Part shown: in pieces, positions 43,789-53,487 of the stretch | How positions within the stretch are numbered: the stretch's first letter is position 1 | How the letters are laid out: each line of letters begins with the position of its first letter | Source: Planctomycetota bacterium | Lineage (GTDB): Bacteria; Planctomycetota; UBA1135; GCA-002686595 | Length of the DNA: 64,000 bases | Direction: 5' to 3' | NCBI GenBank assembly: GCA_012960475.1 | Contig: DUBE01000063.1 | Coordinates: 1 to 64,000, forward strand | Position numbers and translations under genes: made by a program | The notes under the pieces: generated by a model | What the model was told of the DNA's origin: nothing | The model's database searches: none | Seen by the model: the letters and a program-made list of their open reading frames with translations, nothing else

Positions 43789-45426
43789 ATGGCCCAGATC
43801 AGTCCCGAGCCCCTCGTCACCCTGCGCCTCACGGGCCTCGTCCAGAGCTTGGAAGAGGGGGATGCTGAACTCCTGGCCCGCGCGGCCAGGCGCCTTGGGA
43901 TTGGTGAGCTGGATTTGCGCGGGGCACGCATCGCCCGCCGTTCGGTGGATGCGCGCAGGCGGCCTCCGTGTCTGCCGGTGCAGGTTGATCTGGTGGTGCG
44001 CGCAGGCTTTCAGTCTCGCGCGCTGGCGCGCGAAGAGCGCAGTGGATACCTGCGCCCCGCGCCAATTCCGGGCAGCTTGATACCGGACCAACCCGCGGGG
44101 CCCCTGGGCCGGGGACACATCGTGGTGGTGGGTAGTGGTCCAGCGGGGGTCTTTGCGGCTCTGCCCCTGGCTCTTGGGGGTGCCTCCGTAACGGTGCTCG
44201 AAAGGGGCGCGGTGCTGAAGGAGCGTCACCGCCGTCTGGTTCCTTTCCACCGGGGCAGATCCCTTGACCCGGAAACCAACCTGCTCTTCGGGGAAGGTGG
44301 TGCCGGCACCTACTCCGATGGCAAGTTGTACACCCGTATCGACGATCCCCTGGAGGTGCCGATTCTTGAGGAGCTTGTTGCTTGCGGCGCCCCCGCAGAG
44401 ATTCGTTTCGACGCGCGAGCGCACATTGGAACCGAGGGTTTGCACGCGCTTCTGCCCCGGCTACGCCAGCGGCTGATCGATGCGGGGGTGACTTTCGCCT
44501 TTGACACGCGCTTTGAGGGCCTCGAACTCGATGAGGGACCGCCCAGGCGCGTAACGGGCGTGCGCACATCCCAAGGACCCCTTGCATGTGATGGATTGAT
44601 CTTGGCCACGGGGCACAGCGCTCGGGATACCTGGCGCATCCTGGCGCGTCAGGGAGTTCCCTTTGAGGCCAAGGCGTTTCAGTTCGGCGTCCGCATTGAA
44701 CATCCACAGGAGATGATCACCAGTGCCCGTTATGGCTCGGGGGCGGAGCTTCTGGGTCCCGCTTCCTACAGCCTGACTTGCAAGGGCAGTGGCCAGACCC
44801 AGAGCGTTCACAGTTTCTGCATGTGCCCCGGGGGTCGGGTGGTGGCCAGTGTGAACGAGGAGCGGACCCTCTGCACCAACGGCATGAGCAACGCGACCCA
44901 CTCGTCACCCTGGGCCAACTCCGGTTTGGTGGTAACCGTCAATCCCGACCAGTTTGCGGGATCGGCGGACGATCCTTTCCGTGGCGTCCATTTTCAGCAT
45001 GAACAAGAATGTGCCGCGTTTGAGGCGGGGGGCGGGACCTATGCCGCGCCTGCCCAGCGAGCGGACGACTTCCTTGCCGGCCGCCTGAGTACCGGAGAAC
45101 TGAAGACCAGCCTGATTTTTGGGGCTCAGGCCGCGCGCTTGGATGAGCTGCTGCCGGACTTCGTGACCCTGGCCTTGCGTCAGGCCCTCCAGCGGTTCGA
45201 GGCACAGATCCCGGGCTATAGCGGTTCCGACGGGTTGCTCTTGGGGGTCGAGTCCCGTAGCTCCGGACCGATTCGCATTCCCAGGGACCGCAAGACGCGG
45301 CTTGTGCGGGGTTTTTCCAACTTGCAGGCGGTGGGCGAAGGAGCTGGCTGGGCCGGGGGCATCATGAGCGCTGCTATTGACGGGGCTGGGGCGGCCCTGT
45401 GCCTGTACTGCCTGGGGAACTCCTGA
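43789..45426 (+). CDS. FAD-dependent oxidoreductase (COG2509-like)
   Basis: 545 aa from ATG 43789; 'GHIVVVGSGPAGVFAALPLALGGASVTVLERG', 'LFGEGGAGTYSDGKLYTRI', 'FCMCPGGRVVASVNEE', 'AVGEGAGWAGGIMSAAIDG'. Confidence 0.88.
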   Translation: MAQISPEPLVTLRLTGLVQSLEEGDAELLARAARRLGIGELDLRGARIARRSVDARRRPPCLPVQVDLVVRAGFQSRALAREERSGYLRPAPIPGSLIPDQPAGPLGRGHIVVVGSGPAGVFAALPLALGGASVTVLERGAVLKERHRRLVPFHRGRSLDPETNLLFGEGGAGTYSDGKLYTRIDDPLEVPILEELVACGAPAEIRFDARAHIGTEGLHALLPRLRQRLIDAGVTFAFDTRFEGLELDEGPPRRVTGVRTSQGPLACDGLILATGHSARDTWRILARQGVPFEAKAFQFGVRIEHPQEMITSARYGSGAELLGPASYSLTCKGSGQTQSVHSFCMCPGGRVVASVNEERTLCTNGMSNATHSSPWANSGLVVTVNPDQFAGSADDPFRGVHFQHEQECAAFEAGGGTYAAPAQRADDFLAGRLSTGELKTSLIFGAQAARLDELLPDFVTLALRQALQRFEAQIPGYSGSDGLLLGVESRSSGPIRIPRDRKTRLVRGFSNLQAVGEGAGWAGGIMSAAIDGAGAALCLYCLGNS

Positions 45427-45480
45427 AGCTCCTCTTTGAAGACCCACACCAGGTCTGCGCCTCTCATGACTCCGACAGGC

Positions 45481-45486
45481 TAGAAT
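45481..45486 (+). promoter_or_regulatory. Putative -10 (TAGAAT), 6 nt before panB ATG
   Basis: GGCTAGAATGCATCCATG. Confidence 0.45.
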
Positions 45487-45492
45487 GCATCC

Positions 45493-46314
45493 ATGTCCAG
45501 CCAAGCCGAGAGGTTCGAGAAAAAGGTCACCACCCAGGTCCTGCGGGAGATGAAGGCTCGCGGCGAGAAGATTGCCTGCCTGACCGCCTATGACTGCACC
45601 ATGGCGGGGTTGGTCGACGCTGCAGGGATCGATGTGATCTTGGTGGGGGATTCGGTGGCAATGGTTGTGCAGGGCCTTGACACCACCGTGACCGTGACAC
45701 TGGAACACATGCTCTACCATGCGGCGCTCGTGCGTCGTGGAGTGGAGCGCGCCCTAGTGGTGGGGGACCTGCCCTTCATGAGCTATCAGGTCAATGTGGA
45801 TGACGCCTTGCGCAGCGCCGGACGAATGGTCAAGGAGGCCGGCGTCGAAGCGGTCAAGGTCGAAGGCGGTGAGGTGGTTTGCGAAGCGGTGCGGCGCATG
45901 GTGCGCGTGGGTATTCCGGTCATGGGCCATTTGGGTCTGACTCCCCAGTCGATTCACTCCTTCGGCACCTACAAGGTGCGCGCCCGGGAGCAGGAAGAAG
46001 CCGACACTTTGCTGCGGGACGCTGTCTTGCTGGAAGAAGCGGGGGCCTTTGCCATCGTGATCGAAAAAGTGCCTTCGGAGTTGGCAAAGGAAGTCGCTGC
46101 CGCGGTGCAGGTGCCCGTGATTGGCATCGGTGCGGGCCCCCATGTGGACGGCCAGATTCTCGTGAGCCATGACATGCTCGGACTCTATACGCGCTTCCAT
46201 CCGCGCTTTGTGCGCCGCTACGGCAGCGTGGCTAAGGATATGCAAGACGCGTTCTGCCGTTACAAGGCCGATGTCCGCAGCCTGGAGTTTCCAAACTCCG
46301 ATGAGAGCTACTGA
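45493..46314 (+). CDS. panB: 3-methyl-2-oxobutanoate hydroxymethyltransferase
   Basis: 273 aa; 'KIACLTAYDCTMAGLVDAAGIDVILVGDSVAMVVQG', 'VKVEGGEVV', 'MGHLGLTPQSIHSFGTYKVRAR', 'IGIGAGPHVDGQILVSHDMLGLY'. Confidence 0.97.
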   Translation: MSSQAERFEKKVTTQVLREMKARGEKIACLTAYDCTMAGLVDAAGIDVILVGDSVAMVVQGLDTTVTVTLEHMLYHAALVRRGVERALVVGDLPFMSYQVNVDDALRSAGRMVKEAGVEAVKVEGGEVVCEAVRRMVRVGIPVMGHLGLTPQSIHSFGTYKVRAREQEEADTLLRDAVLLEEAGAFAIVIEKVPSELAKEVAAAVQVPVIGIGAGPHVDGQILVSHDMLGLYTRFHPRFVRRYGSVAKDMQDAFCRYKADVRSLEFPNSDESY

Positions 46315-46340
46315 GTCCTGGGCGGTTCCCGTGCAGTGCC

Positions 46341-47546
46341 CTAATCGGGCCCGTTCTGCTTCTTCTTGATGGCATCGCGGAAGAGACTGCCCAGGTTGGT
46401 GCCCAGGTTGCCTTCCCCGGGTCGTGCCAGGTTCTTGTCGATCACATCGCTGTCGACCGCGTCTTCCGAGCCAAGAACGGCTCCGCGGGAATCCAAGCGG
46501 GTGAGGGAAATGCGCTTGGCTGCCGAGTCCACTGCGCTCACGCGCACGGTGACTTCTTCGCCCATGGCAAGCACATCTCCGGCGCGGCGCACCCGATCCT
46601 TGCCAAGTTGAGAAACATGCAGCAGGCCGTCGAGACCCGGGGCCAATTCGATAAACGCCCCAAAGTCCGCCAGGCGCGTGACAGTGCCGGTTACCTCCCG
46701 GTCCGCGGGGAAGCGCTCGTGCACATCATCCCAGGGATCAGGCAAGAGTTGCTTGATGCCCAGGCCGATGCGCTTGCCACCGTCCTTGATTTCGAGAATC
46801 TTGACCTCGACTTCCTGGCCTTGCTCCAGTTCGGTTGACGCATCCTCGATCCGCTTGTGGCTGATGTTGGAAACATGCAGCAGGCCCTCCAGTCCATTGC
46901 CCAGGTCGACAAAGGCCCCGAAGGGCTCCAGGCGCGTGACTTTGCCTTTGGTGATCGTGCCTATCTGCAGGCTGCCCGCTGCTTCCGCCTGGGCTGTCCT
47001 GCGTTCGGTCTCCAGGACCTTGCGCCGGGAGAGCAGCACCCGGTCCTTGTCGCGGTCGATCTCCACCACTTCCACGAGCACTGTCTGGCCGATGAAGCGC
47101 GAGAGGTCCTCCTCATGTCCGATGGACACCTGGCTGGCGGGCATGAAGGCTCGGTGCTTGCCGATCAATAGTTCCAGGCCTCCCTTGTTCTGGCCACTGA
47201 CTCGGGCGCGCACATGGGAGCCAACTTCGAGTTCATTCCAGGCGGCCACTTCCTTGGCGCCAGTGAGGGATAGGAGCCAGAGTCCATCCTCCCGGCCGTT
47301 CAGGGCAAAGCGCATGCTGCTGCCCACCACCGGGTCCTGCTCGAACTCACGGCGGGAGACCACCCCTTGGGTGCGCGGGCCGATGTCCACAATCACATCG
47401 TCCCCGTTGATGCCCTGGATGGTGCCGGTCCAAAGACGCTCGCCATCGTTCTCCTCGGATTCCTTTTGTTCGCCAAGGTCCTGCAGGTTGATGCCGGAGA
47501 GGGCGTTGTTGATCTCGCGGTCGAGTTCGTCGGGGGGAGGGGTCAT
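46341..47546 (-). CDS. S1 RNA-binding domain protein (ribosomal protein S1-like)
   Basis: 401 aa; multiple S1 domains, e.g. 'ITKGKVTRLEPFGAFVDLGNGLEGLLHVSNISHKRI', 'VTGTVTRLADFGAFIELAPGLDGLLHVSQLG'. Confidence 0.9.
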   Translation of the reverse strand: MTPPPDELDREINNALSGINLQDLGEQKESEENDGERLWTGTIQGINGDDVIVDIGPRTQGVVSRREFEQDPVVGSSMRFALNGREDGLWLLSLTGAKEVAAWNELEVGSHVRARVSGQNKGGLELLIGKHRAFMPASQVSIGHEEDLSRFIGQTVLVEVVEIDRDKDRVLLSRRKVLETERRTAQAEAAGSLQIGTITKGKVTRLEPFGAFVDLGNGLEGLLHVSNISHKRIEDASTELEQGQEVEVKILEIKDGGKRIGLGIKQLLPDPWDDVHERFPADREVTGTVTRLADFGAFIELAPGLDGLLHVSQLGKDRVRRAGDVLAMGEEVTVRVSAVDSAAKRISLTRLDSRGAVLGSEDAVDSDVIDKNLARPGEGNLGTNLGSLFRDAIKKKQNGPD

Positions 47547-47610
47547 GGGGTCAGGTTGCGTTCTTGAAGAGGGTCAGCGCTGATTGTAGAGGCCCGGGGC
47601 CCGCAGGGGT

Positions 47611-48351
47611 TCAAGAGTCCCGACTCACGTCTCGGGTTGAGGATTGGCAGGTGGGCCAGAGCACGATTTCGCCGATGTTGACATGGGCCGGGCGGGTGAC
47701 CGCGAAGAGCACTGCCTCGGCCACATCCTGAGGAGTCAGGGGCTGCATGTTTTCATAGACCTTGGCGGCTGCCTCCGGATCTCCCAGGCGCGCCAGGGTG
47801 AACTCGGATTGCACCATGCCCGGATCTACCGTGGTAAAGCGCACCCCCTTGCCGCCTGCGTCCATGCGCAGGGACTCATAGACCGCTCGCACTCCGTACT
47901 TGCTCGCGTTGTAGACGTTTCCTGCTGGGTAGACCTGACGGCCCGCCACGCTGCCCAGAAGCACCAGATCCCCGTGTCCCTGCTGGAGCATACCGGGCAG
48001 TGCAGCGTGCACCACATGCAATACACCTTTCAGGTTTGTGTCCAGGGTCACCGCCCAGTCCTCCGGGTTTCCATCCTGGATGAGATCCAACCCCCGGGCC
48101 AGACCTGCGCAGGCCACTACCACATCAAGTTGGCGACCCGCCACGGCGGCCTTGACCTGGGCCGCATCGCACACATCCAGGGGCAGGACCTCGGCGCTGT
48201 CCAGTTCCTCTGCCAGAGCGGCAAGCCGATCGGTGCGCCGGGCTGAGAGCAGCACATGGGCTCCCTCAGAGCAAAGGGCGCGGGCGGTGGCGGCGCCGAT
48301 GCCTGCTGAGGCTCCAGTGACCCAGGCGGTTTTTCCTTTCAGGCTTTCCAT
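47611..48351 (-). CDS. Short-chain dehydrogenase/reductase (YdfG-like)
   Basis: 246 aa; 'KTAWVTGASAGIGAATARALCSEGAHVLLSARR', 'YNASKYGVRAVYESLRMD'. Confidence 0.92.
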   Translation of the reverse strand: MESLKGKTAWVTGASAGIGAATARALCSEGAHVLLSARRTDRLAALAEELDSAEVLPLDVCDAAQVKAAVAGRQLDVVVACAGLARGLDLIQDGNPEDWAVTLDTNLKGVLHVVHAALPGMLQQGHGDLVLLGSVAGRQVYPAGNVYNASKYGVRAVYESLRMDAGGKGVRFTTVDPGMVQSEFTLARLGDPEAAAKVYENMQPLTPQDVAEAVLFAVTRPAHVNIGEIVLWPTCQSSTRDVSRDS

Positions 48352-48418
48352 GGGGGAGACCATACGGTCTGGGGTAGGCGGCCCTGCCATTTAGCTGCGC
48401 GGCTTTGAGGGCGGACCT

Positions 48419-48424
48419 TAGAGT
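48419..48424 (+). promoter_or_regulatory. Putative -10 (TAGAGT), 6 nt before ATG 48431
   Basis: CCTTAGAGTGGAGCCATG. Confidence 0.45.
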
Positions 48425-48430
48425 GGAGCC

Positions 48431-50110
48431 ATGAACTTTGGTTTCCTTGCCCTTTCCGTCGCCGCCCTGTTTTCGCCTCAGGATCTGTTGATTCATGGGG
48501 GCACGATTCGGCCGGGGGTGACTGGCTCCGGGGACGGGAGGTTGCTCGCCCTCGATCCCGTGCCAGCGCTGCTGGTCAAGGACGGAGTAATCGTTGCTTC
48601 GGGGGATCTGGATCACCTGCGCGCCCTGGGACCAGCGGCTGCCGTACTCGATCTTGACGGCGCAGTCCTGATTCCGGGTTTGCAGGATGCTCACGGGCAC
48701 CTGTTGGGTCTGGGGGAGATGCTCGAACAGGTTGATCTGGTGGGGGTGCAGTCCTATTCCGAACTGATCAGGTTGGTGACCGCCGCAGCAGAGAATCTGC
48801 CCGCCGGTGCTTGGGTCTTGGGGCGTGGTTGGGATCAGACCCGCTGGGAAGGGGCGGAGTTTCCTCACCACGCGGCCCTCTCGGAAGCTGTGCCGAACAA
48901 TCCTGTGCTGCTCGATCGCATCGATGGTCACGCCCTCTTGGTGAACCATGCGGCGCTTGAGCTGGCGGGGCTCATTGGCGAGGACAGCGTGGAGCCGGAT
49001 CCCAGTGGAGGCCGCATCCTGCGAGATGAAGCGGGCCAGCCTACGGGAGTCCTGATCGATCGCGCCATGGGACGCGTGACCCGTTGGCTGCCACCGGCAC
49101 GAAAAGAAGATGTGCGTCGGCGGATTCTGGCGGGGGTGCATCGGGCTCTCGCCGTGGGCCTTTGTTGTGTGCATGACATGGGCACGGATCGCTTGACCCT
49201 CCAGGTACTTTCCGAACTGCGGGACGGGGGTCAATTGCCCCTGCGGGTGGCGGCTTACCTGCCTGGGAACTCTCTTCTGAGGGTGGACGAGTTGGACGGA
49301 TTGGCGGATCTCGGCGACAGTCGTTTCCAGGTGGCGGGGGTCAAGTTGATGGTGGACGGAGCCCTTGGATCCCGTGGGGCCTGGCTTTTGGCGGACTACA
49401 CCGACGAGCCAGGGCACAGGGGCCTCCGGCGTTTTGAAGATCTGGAGTTGGTGCGCCTGGTGCGTATCTGCGCAGAAGCAGGACTGCAGCCCGCGATCCA
49501 TGCGATTGGAGATGCGGCTGTCCGCCAGGTCTTGGACGCCTATGGGGTGGTGGCTGCGGAATTTCCCTCCTTGCGTGCTTTGCGTCCGCGCCTGGAACAC
49601 GCCCAGGTGGTGGCCCCGGGGGATTGGCATCGCCTGGCTGCTCTGGGGGTGATCCCCTCCATGCAGCCCACCCACGCCACCAGTGACTTGCGCTGGGCCG
49701 AGGATCGGCTGGGAGCGGCGCGCGTGCGCGGGGCCTACGCCTGGCGACGCCTGCATTCCGCCGCTGCACCCCTGGCCTTTGGCAGCGACTTTCCCGTGGA
49801 ACGACCTGATCCCTTGGAAGGGATCTATGCGGCCATCACCCGCCAGGACGCAGAGGGCAATCCGGAAGGGGGTTGGTTGCCTGGCCAACGCTTGAGCGCG
49901 GCGGAGGCTGTGGCGGCCTTTACCAGCGGCGCGGCCTTTGCCCTGGGAGAGGAGGCGACTCGGGGCAGCTTGCTGGTGGGCTACGCCTTCGACGGGACGG
50001 TTCTGGATCTGGATCCCTTCACCCTGGATTCAAAGAGCGCCGGCCAACTCCTGGGGGCCAAGGTCTTGTTGACTCTGGTGGACGGCGAGATCGTATTCGA
50101 CGGGCGCTGA
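48431..50110 (+). CDS. Amidohydrolase (YtcJ-like, amidohydrolase 3)
   Basis: 559 aa; 'VLIPGLQDAHGHLLGLGEML', 'WVLGRGWDQTRW', 'DRIDGHALLVNHAAL', 'HAIGDAAVRQVLDAY', 'FGSDFPVERPDPLEGIYAAITRQD'. Confidence 0.93.
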   Translation: MNFGFLALSVAALFSPQDLLIHGGTIRPGVTGSGDGRLLALDPVPALLVKDGVIVASGDLDHLRALGPAAAVLDLDGAVLIPGLQDAHGHLLGLGEMLEQVDLVGVQSYSELIRLVTAAAENLPAGAWVLGRGWDQTRWEGAEFPHHAALSEAVPNNPVLLDRIDGHALLVNHAALELAGLIGEDSVEPDPSGGRILRDEAGQPTGVLIDRAMGRVTRWLPPARKEDVRRRILAGVHRALAVGLCCVHDMGTDRLTLQVLSELRDGGQLPLRVAAYLPGNSLLRVDELDGLADLGDSRFQVAGVKLMVDGALGSRGAWLLADYTDEPGHRGLRRFEDLELVRLVRICAEAGLQPAIHAIGDAAVRQVLDAYGVVAAEFPSLRALRPRLEHAQVVAPGDWHRLAALGVIPSMQPTHATSDLRWAEDRLGAARVRGAYAWRRLHSAAAPLAFGSDFPVERPDPLEGIYAAITRQDAEGNPEGGWLPGQRLSAAEAVAAFTSGAAFALGEEATRGSLLVGYAFDGTVLDLDPFTLDSKSAGQLLGAKVLLTLVDGEIVFDGR

Positions 50111-50155
50111 GGGTTGGTCTGTCGTTGGCAGACGCTTGGGGCTCCGGCAGCGCGT

Positions 50156-50161
50156 TAGACT
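50156..50161 (+). promoter_or_regulatory. Putative -10 (TAGACT), 6 nt before ATG 50168
   Basis: GCGTTAGACTCAGTCCATG. Confidence 0.45.
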
Positions 50162-50167
50162 CAGTCC

Positions 50168-50578
50168 ATGGTTGAGATCAACATCACTTACGAGGGGGGC
50201 TTGCGTTCCAGTGCGGTGCATGCACCCTCGGGCTGCGTTCTAAAAACTGATGCCCCGCTGGACAACCAGGGCAAGGGCGAGTCGTTCTCTCCCACGGATC
50301 TGGTGGCCACGGCTCTAGGCACTTGCATCATGACCCTGATGGGCATTGTGGCCGAGCGCCATGGCATCGATCTTGGAGGTGCCAGCATCAAGGTCAACAA
50401 GTTCATGGCCACTGCCCCCGTGCGCAAGATCGAGCGTCTCGAGGTGCGAATTGAGGTGGCGGGTATCGAAGATGAGAAGAATCGGGAGCGCTTGAAACAG
50501 GCTGCGCTCGGATGTCCCGTGCACGCGACTCTCGATGGTTGTTGCGCCCTTGATATGTCGTTCAGCTGGCCCGCCTAG
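50168..50578 (+). CDS. OsmC/Ohr-family protein
   Basis: 136 aa; 'FSPTDLVATALGTCIMTLMGIVAERHGIDL...AALGCPVHATL'. Confidence 0.92.
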   Translation: MVEINITYEGGLRSSAVHAPSGCVLKTDAPLDNQGKGESFSPTDLVATALGTCIMTLMGIVAERHGIDLGGASIKVNKFMATAPVRKIERLEVRIEVAGIEDEKNRERLKQAALGCPVHATLDGCCALDMSFSWPA

Positions 50579-50952
50579 GGGTGCCTGGTTTTCATCAGCC
50601 CCAGGGTGTAGCGCGCCAGCGTTGCCCGGTCCCGATCACTCATGGAAGGCGGCTGCGGCATGCGCACATGTTCGATATGAGCGTTGTTGGCCGCGTAGGC
50701 CTCGGGATCGGCGATGTAGGCCTTGAGTTTTTGTTCGTCCCAGTGGGCGCCCTTGTCCCGCAGATCCACTCCCAAGAGGGTGCCTCTGCCGTCGGCTGCG
50801 TGGCAGAGCACGCAGGCTGCAGCGCCGCGGTCGTTGTAGAGTTCCTTTCCGCTGGGTGGAGGCTGCGCCCCTTCCTCGCTGTTTGCGCCAGATTCGCAGG
50901 AACCTGCCATGAGGAGCAGCAGCAGGGACAGGATTGCTTGGGTTGGTCGCAT
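50575..50952 (-). CDS. Small c-type cytochrome lipoprotein
   Basis: 'GKELYNDRGAAACVLCHAADGRGTLLGVDLRDKG...MPQPPSMSDRDRATLARY'; CxxCH; lipobox LMAGSC. Confidence 0.85.
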   Translation of the reverse strand: MRPTQAILSLLLLLMAGSCESGANSEEGAQPPPSGKELYNDRGAAACVLCHAADGRGTLLGVDLRDKGAHWDEQKLKAYIADPEAYAANNAHIEHVRMPQPPSMSDRDRATLARYTLGLMKTRHP

Positions 50953-50963
50953 GGGCGGATCAG

Positions 50964-52613
50964 TCAACCCTCTTGGATTCTCTGAAGCAAGGTCTCGCAG
51001 GCGGGATCTTGGCCGAGTTTCTGCAATGCTGTTTCCAGCGCGGTGCGCGCTTCCCCTCGGCGGCCCTGATCAAGCAGGGCTCGACCCAGCCCGCGCCAGT
51101 GCGCCCCGCGTCCTGGTGCCAACTCGATGGCTCGGGTGTAGTGTCGCTCGGCCTCGATTGGCTGTTGCAGCTTCAAGAGCAGGGCGCCCAGGTTTGCATG
51201 GGCCGCGGGGTTGTTTGGTCCTTCCTTGCAGGCGCGCTCCAGAATCGGGCGCGCGGTCTCTGGTCCGAGTTCGGTCCAGGTCAAGGTGCCCAGGTTGACC
51301 CAGGGCCGACTGTAGCTCGGGTCAAGTTCAATCGCGCGCTCAAAAGCGCGGCGCGCGGGGCCGGATTGTTGATTCTCCAGATGTGCGTTGCCTAGTGCGT
51401 TCCAACCCATGGGGGTTTCCTCTCCGAACTCCATGCGTGCCTCCCAATAGGCGGCGCGGGATGTGTAGGGTTGGCTCGCTTGCCAGCCCAGGGGAATCCA
51501 GAGCAGCAGCAGGACAGCCAGGATTCTGCGAGGCACCTGGGCCAACAGCGCTCCCGTGAGGGGAGCGGCCAGGAGCAGGGGCAGGTAGAGGTAGCGGGGT
51601 GCGAAGATCTCGCCCGCGGGGATGATCTCAAGAGTCGGAATGATGCTCATGAGCACCAGCAGCAGGCTGCCTGCCAGGACTGGCGAGTGTCTGCGCCTGC
51701 GCCAGGCCAACGCGGCCAGTGCCAGGCAGGACAACAGAAAGAGTCCAGCGAGCCAGGGGCCAGCTGGTCCCAGGGAGTCGGCGTGCAGATTGCCCTGGCC
51801 CGGGGGAAATTTCCAGGGCAGGGCCACCAGGCCCAGGCCTCCCACCCAGGCCAGGCCACCGGTCAGGACGCGCTCGAACAATGGCAGGTCTCCCAGAGGA
51901 GCTCCGTGGGCCGCGGGGATCGCCGAACCAAGAGCCAGAGCACGCAGGCCAGCGGCCAAAGCAATGCCCGCCAGCGCACCCATCCACGCTGCGCGGCCGC
52001 GGCCGTACCAATGGCCCAAGAGGATTGCAAAAGGCACGAAGATCAGGCCCTCTTCCTTGCCAAGGCAAGCGAGAAAGGGGGCCAGTGCGGCGCCCAGGGC
52101 CACGCGTTTTTCGCTGGCTCTGGCATTGGTACGCCCCAACATCACCAGCAGGCCAACAAGACCTCCGATGGCGCACAGACTCGAAGTGCGGCCACTGATC
52201 CAAGCCACTGAATCAGCCAGGGCCGGGTGGCAGGCGAAGAAGGCGAGGCCCAAGATGGCGCTCCGCGATTTTGGCAGGACCCGGCGAAGAAGCAGGCCCA
52301 TCAACAGTACAACGCACAGGTGCAGGCAAAGGGTCGTGGCGTGAAAACCCCGTCCATCGGTTCCCCAAAGCCCCGCATCCCAGCGCAGGGTCAAGGTGGC
52401 CAGGGGGCGGTAGTGTCCCGCGTCGGCAAAATGGTGCCAGTAGTCCCGACCGAAGGCCGCGCTCGCTGGCAAATTCCCCTGCACGACCGGGTTGTGGATG
52501 ATTGCTTCGGAATCGTCATAGGCGAAGCCGCCCACCAGGGCCGGAGCAAAAGCAGCGCAGGCCAGGAGCAGGACTCCGGCCAGACCGCGCAGTTCAGTTA
52601 CTGGCGCGGGCAA
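50964..52613 (-). CDS. Multi-TM glycosyltransferase with C-terminal TPRs (TMTC/O-mannosyltransferase-like)
   Basis: 549 aa; 'GGFAYDDSEAIIHNPVV', 'HYRPLATLTLRWDAGLWG', 'HPALADSVAWISGRTSS'; TPRs 'GNAHLENQQSGPARRAFERAIELDPSYSRPWVNLG'. Confidence 0.85.
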   Translation of the reverse strand: MPAPVTELRGLAGVLLLACAAFAPALVGGFAYDDSEAIIHNPVVQGNLPASAAFGRDYWHHFADAGHYRPLATLTLRWDAGLWGTDGRGFHATTLCLHLCVVLLMGLLLRRVLPKSRSAILGLAFFACHPALADSVAWISGRTSSLCAIGGLVGLLVMLGRTNARASEKRVALGAALAPFLACLGKEEGLIFVPFAILLGHWYGRGRAAWMGALAGIALAAGLRALALGSAIPAAHGAPLGDLPLFERVLTGGLAWVGGLGLVALPWKFPPGQGNLHADSLGPAGPWLAGLFLLSCLALAALAWRRRRHSPVLAGSLLLVLMSIIPTLEIIPAGEIFAPRYLYLPLLLAAPLTGALLAQVPRRILAVLLLLWIPLGWQASQPYTSRAAYWEARMEFGEETPMGWNALGNAHLENQQSGPARRAFERAIELDPSYSRPWVNLGTLTWTELGPETARPILERACKEGPNNPAAHANLGALLLKLQQPIEAERHYTRAIELAPGRGAHWRGLGRALLDQGRRGEARTALETALQKLGQDPACETLLQRIQEG

Positions 52614-53487
52614 TCAGACCGACCTCGTCCAGCAGGTTGATGGGAACATGCCAGCGACGGACCAGGGCAGTGGGCAGCATGAGGCCTGCCGCCTTGCCCG
52701 CCAGAGACGAGTACTCGCCTAAGCGTTCGCGTACCACCCGCAGGTTGCGGCGGCGGCCCATGGCTCCCATCCAGAGGGGCTCCAAACCCGCCCGCTGACA
52801 CAGGTCACGGATGTTGGCCCGGTCAAAATAGAACAGGTGCTCTCTTGGTTTTACATGCAGCCAGGAGGCGCCGAACAAGCGCGCCATCAGGGAGCCCGCA
52901 TCTGGTGTGGTCAGGAACGCCACTCCCCCGGGGGAGAGGTGCTGGCGCACTTGACTCAGGATTCCCACCGGATCGGGTACATGCTCAATGAAGTCGTTCA
53001 TGGTGATGGCGTCAAAGCGTTGATCCCCCAGCTCCGGGTGGGGGAAGGTGCCCGCCAAGGCGTTCAATCCCAGGGATTTTGCGTGGGCGATACTGGTGCG
53101 GTTGAGGTCCACGCCCACCGCTTGCCAGCCGCGCTCGCTGGCCACCTGCAACATGGTGCCGGGCCCGCAACCCAGGTCGAGCAGGTGGGCTGGTCGGGTG
53201 TGCTGTTCGATCCGGCCCAGTCGATCTTCAAAGGTGCGCCGATCTTCTGGGGACGTGTTGATGTAGTAGGGCGTGGGGGAGGCCTGTTGGTCGTTGTACT
53301 CCCGGTCGAGGGCCGCAGTTGAAAGTCGCGGGGAGACATAGCGCAGGCCGCAGTCCTGGCAGCGCACGATCTGGAAACCCTCCCGTTGCTGAAAGGGACT
53401 CTGGGCCTCGGATTGGCAGAGGGCGCAGGCCACGGTCTGAACCTGCTCTGTCTTGGGGAGCGCCTTTCCCCGGTCGGCGTTGCTCAT
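52594..53487 (-). CDS. SAM-dependent methyltransferase with N-terminal CxxC-CxxC zinc ribbon
   Basis: 297 aa from ATG 53487; 'CALCQSEAQSPFQQREGFQIVRCQDCGLRYVSPR', 'HLLDLGCGPGTMLQVASERGWQAVGVDLN'. Confidence 0.88.
   Translation of the reverse strand: MSNADRGKALPKTEQVQTVACALCQSEAQSPFQQREGFQIVRCQDCGLRYVSPRLSTAALDREYNDQQASPTPYYINTSPEDRRTFEDRLGRIEQHTRPAHLLDLGCGPGTMLQVASERGWQAVGVDLNRTSIAHAKSLGLNALAGTFPHPELGDQRFDAITMNDFIEHVPDPVGILSQVRQHLSPGGVAFLTTPDAGSLMARLFGASWLHVKPREHLFYFDRANIRDLCQRAGLEPLWMGAMGRRRNLRVVRERLGEYSSLAGKAAGLMLPTALVRRWHVPINLLDEVGLIARASN

Noticed and set aside
48266-49888. 540-aa minus-strand ORF
   Set aside because: Shadow of the amidohydrolase (48431..50110 +), which has clear family motifs; it also covers the SDR gene start.
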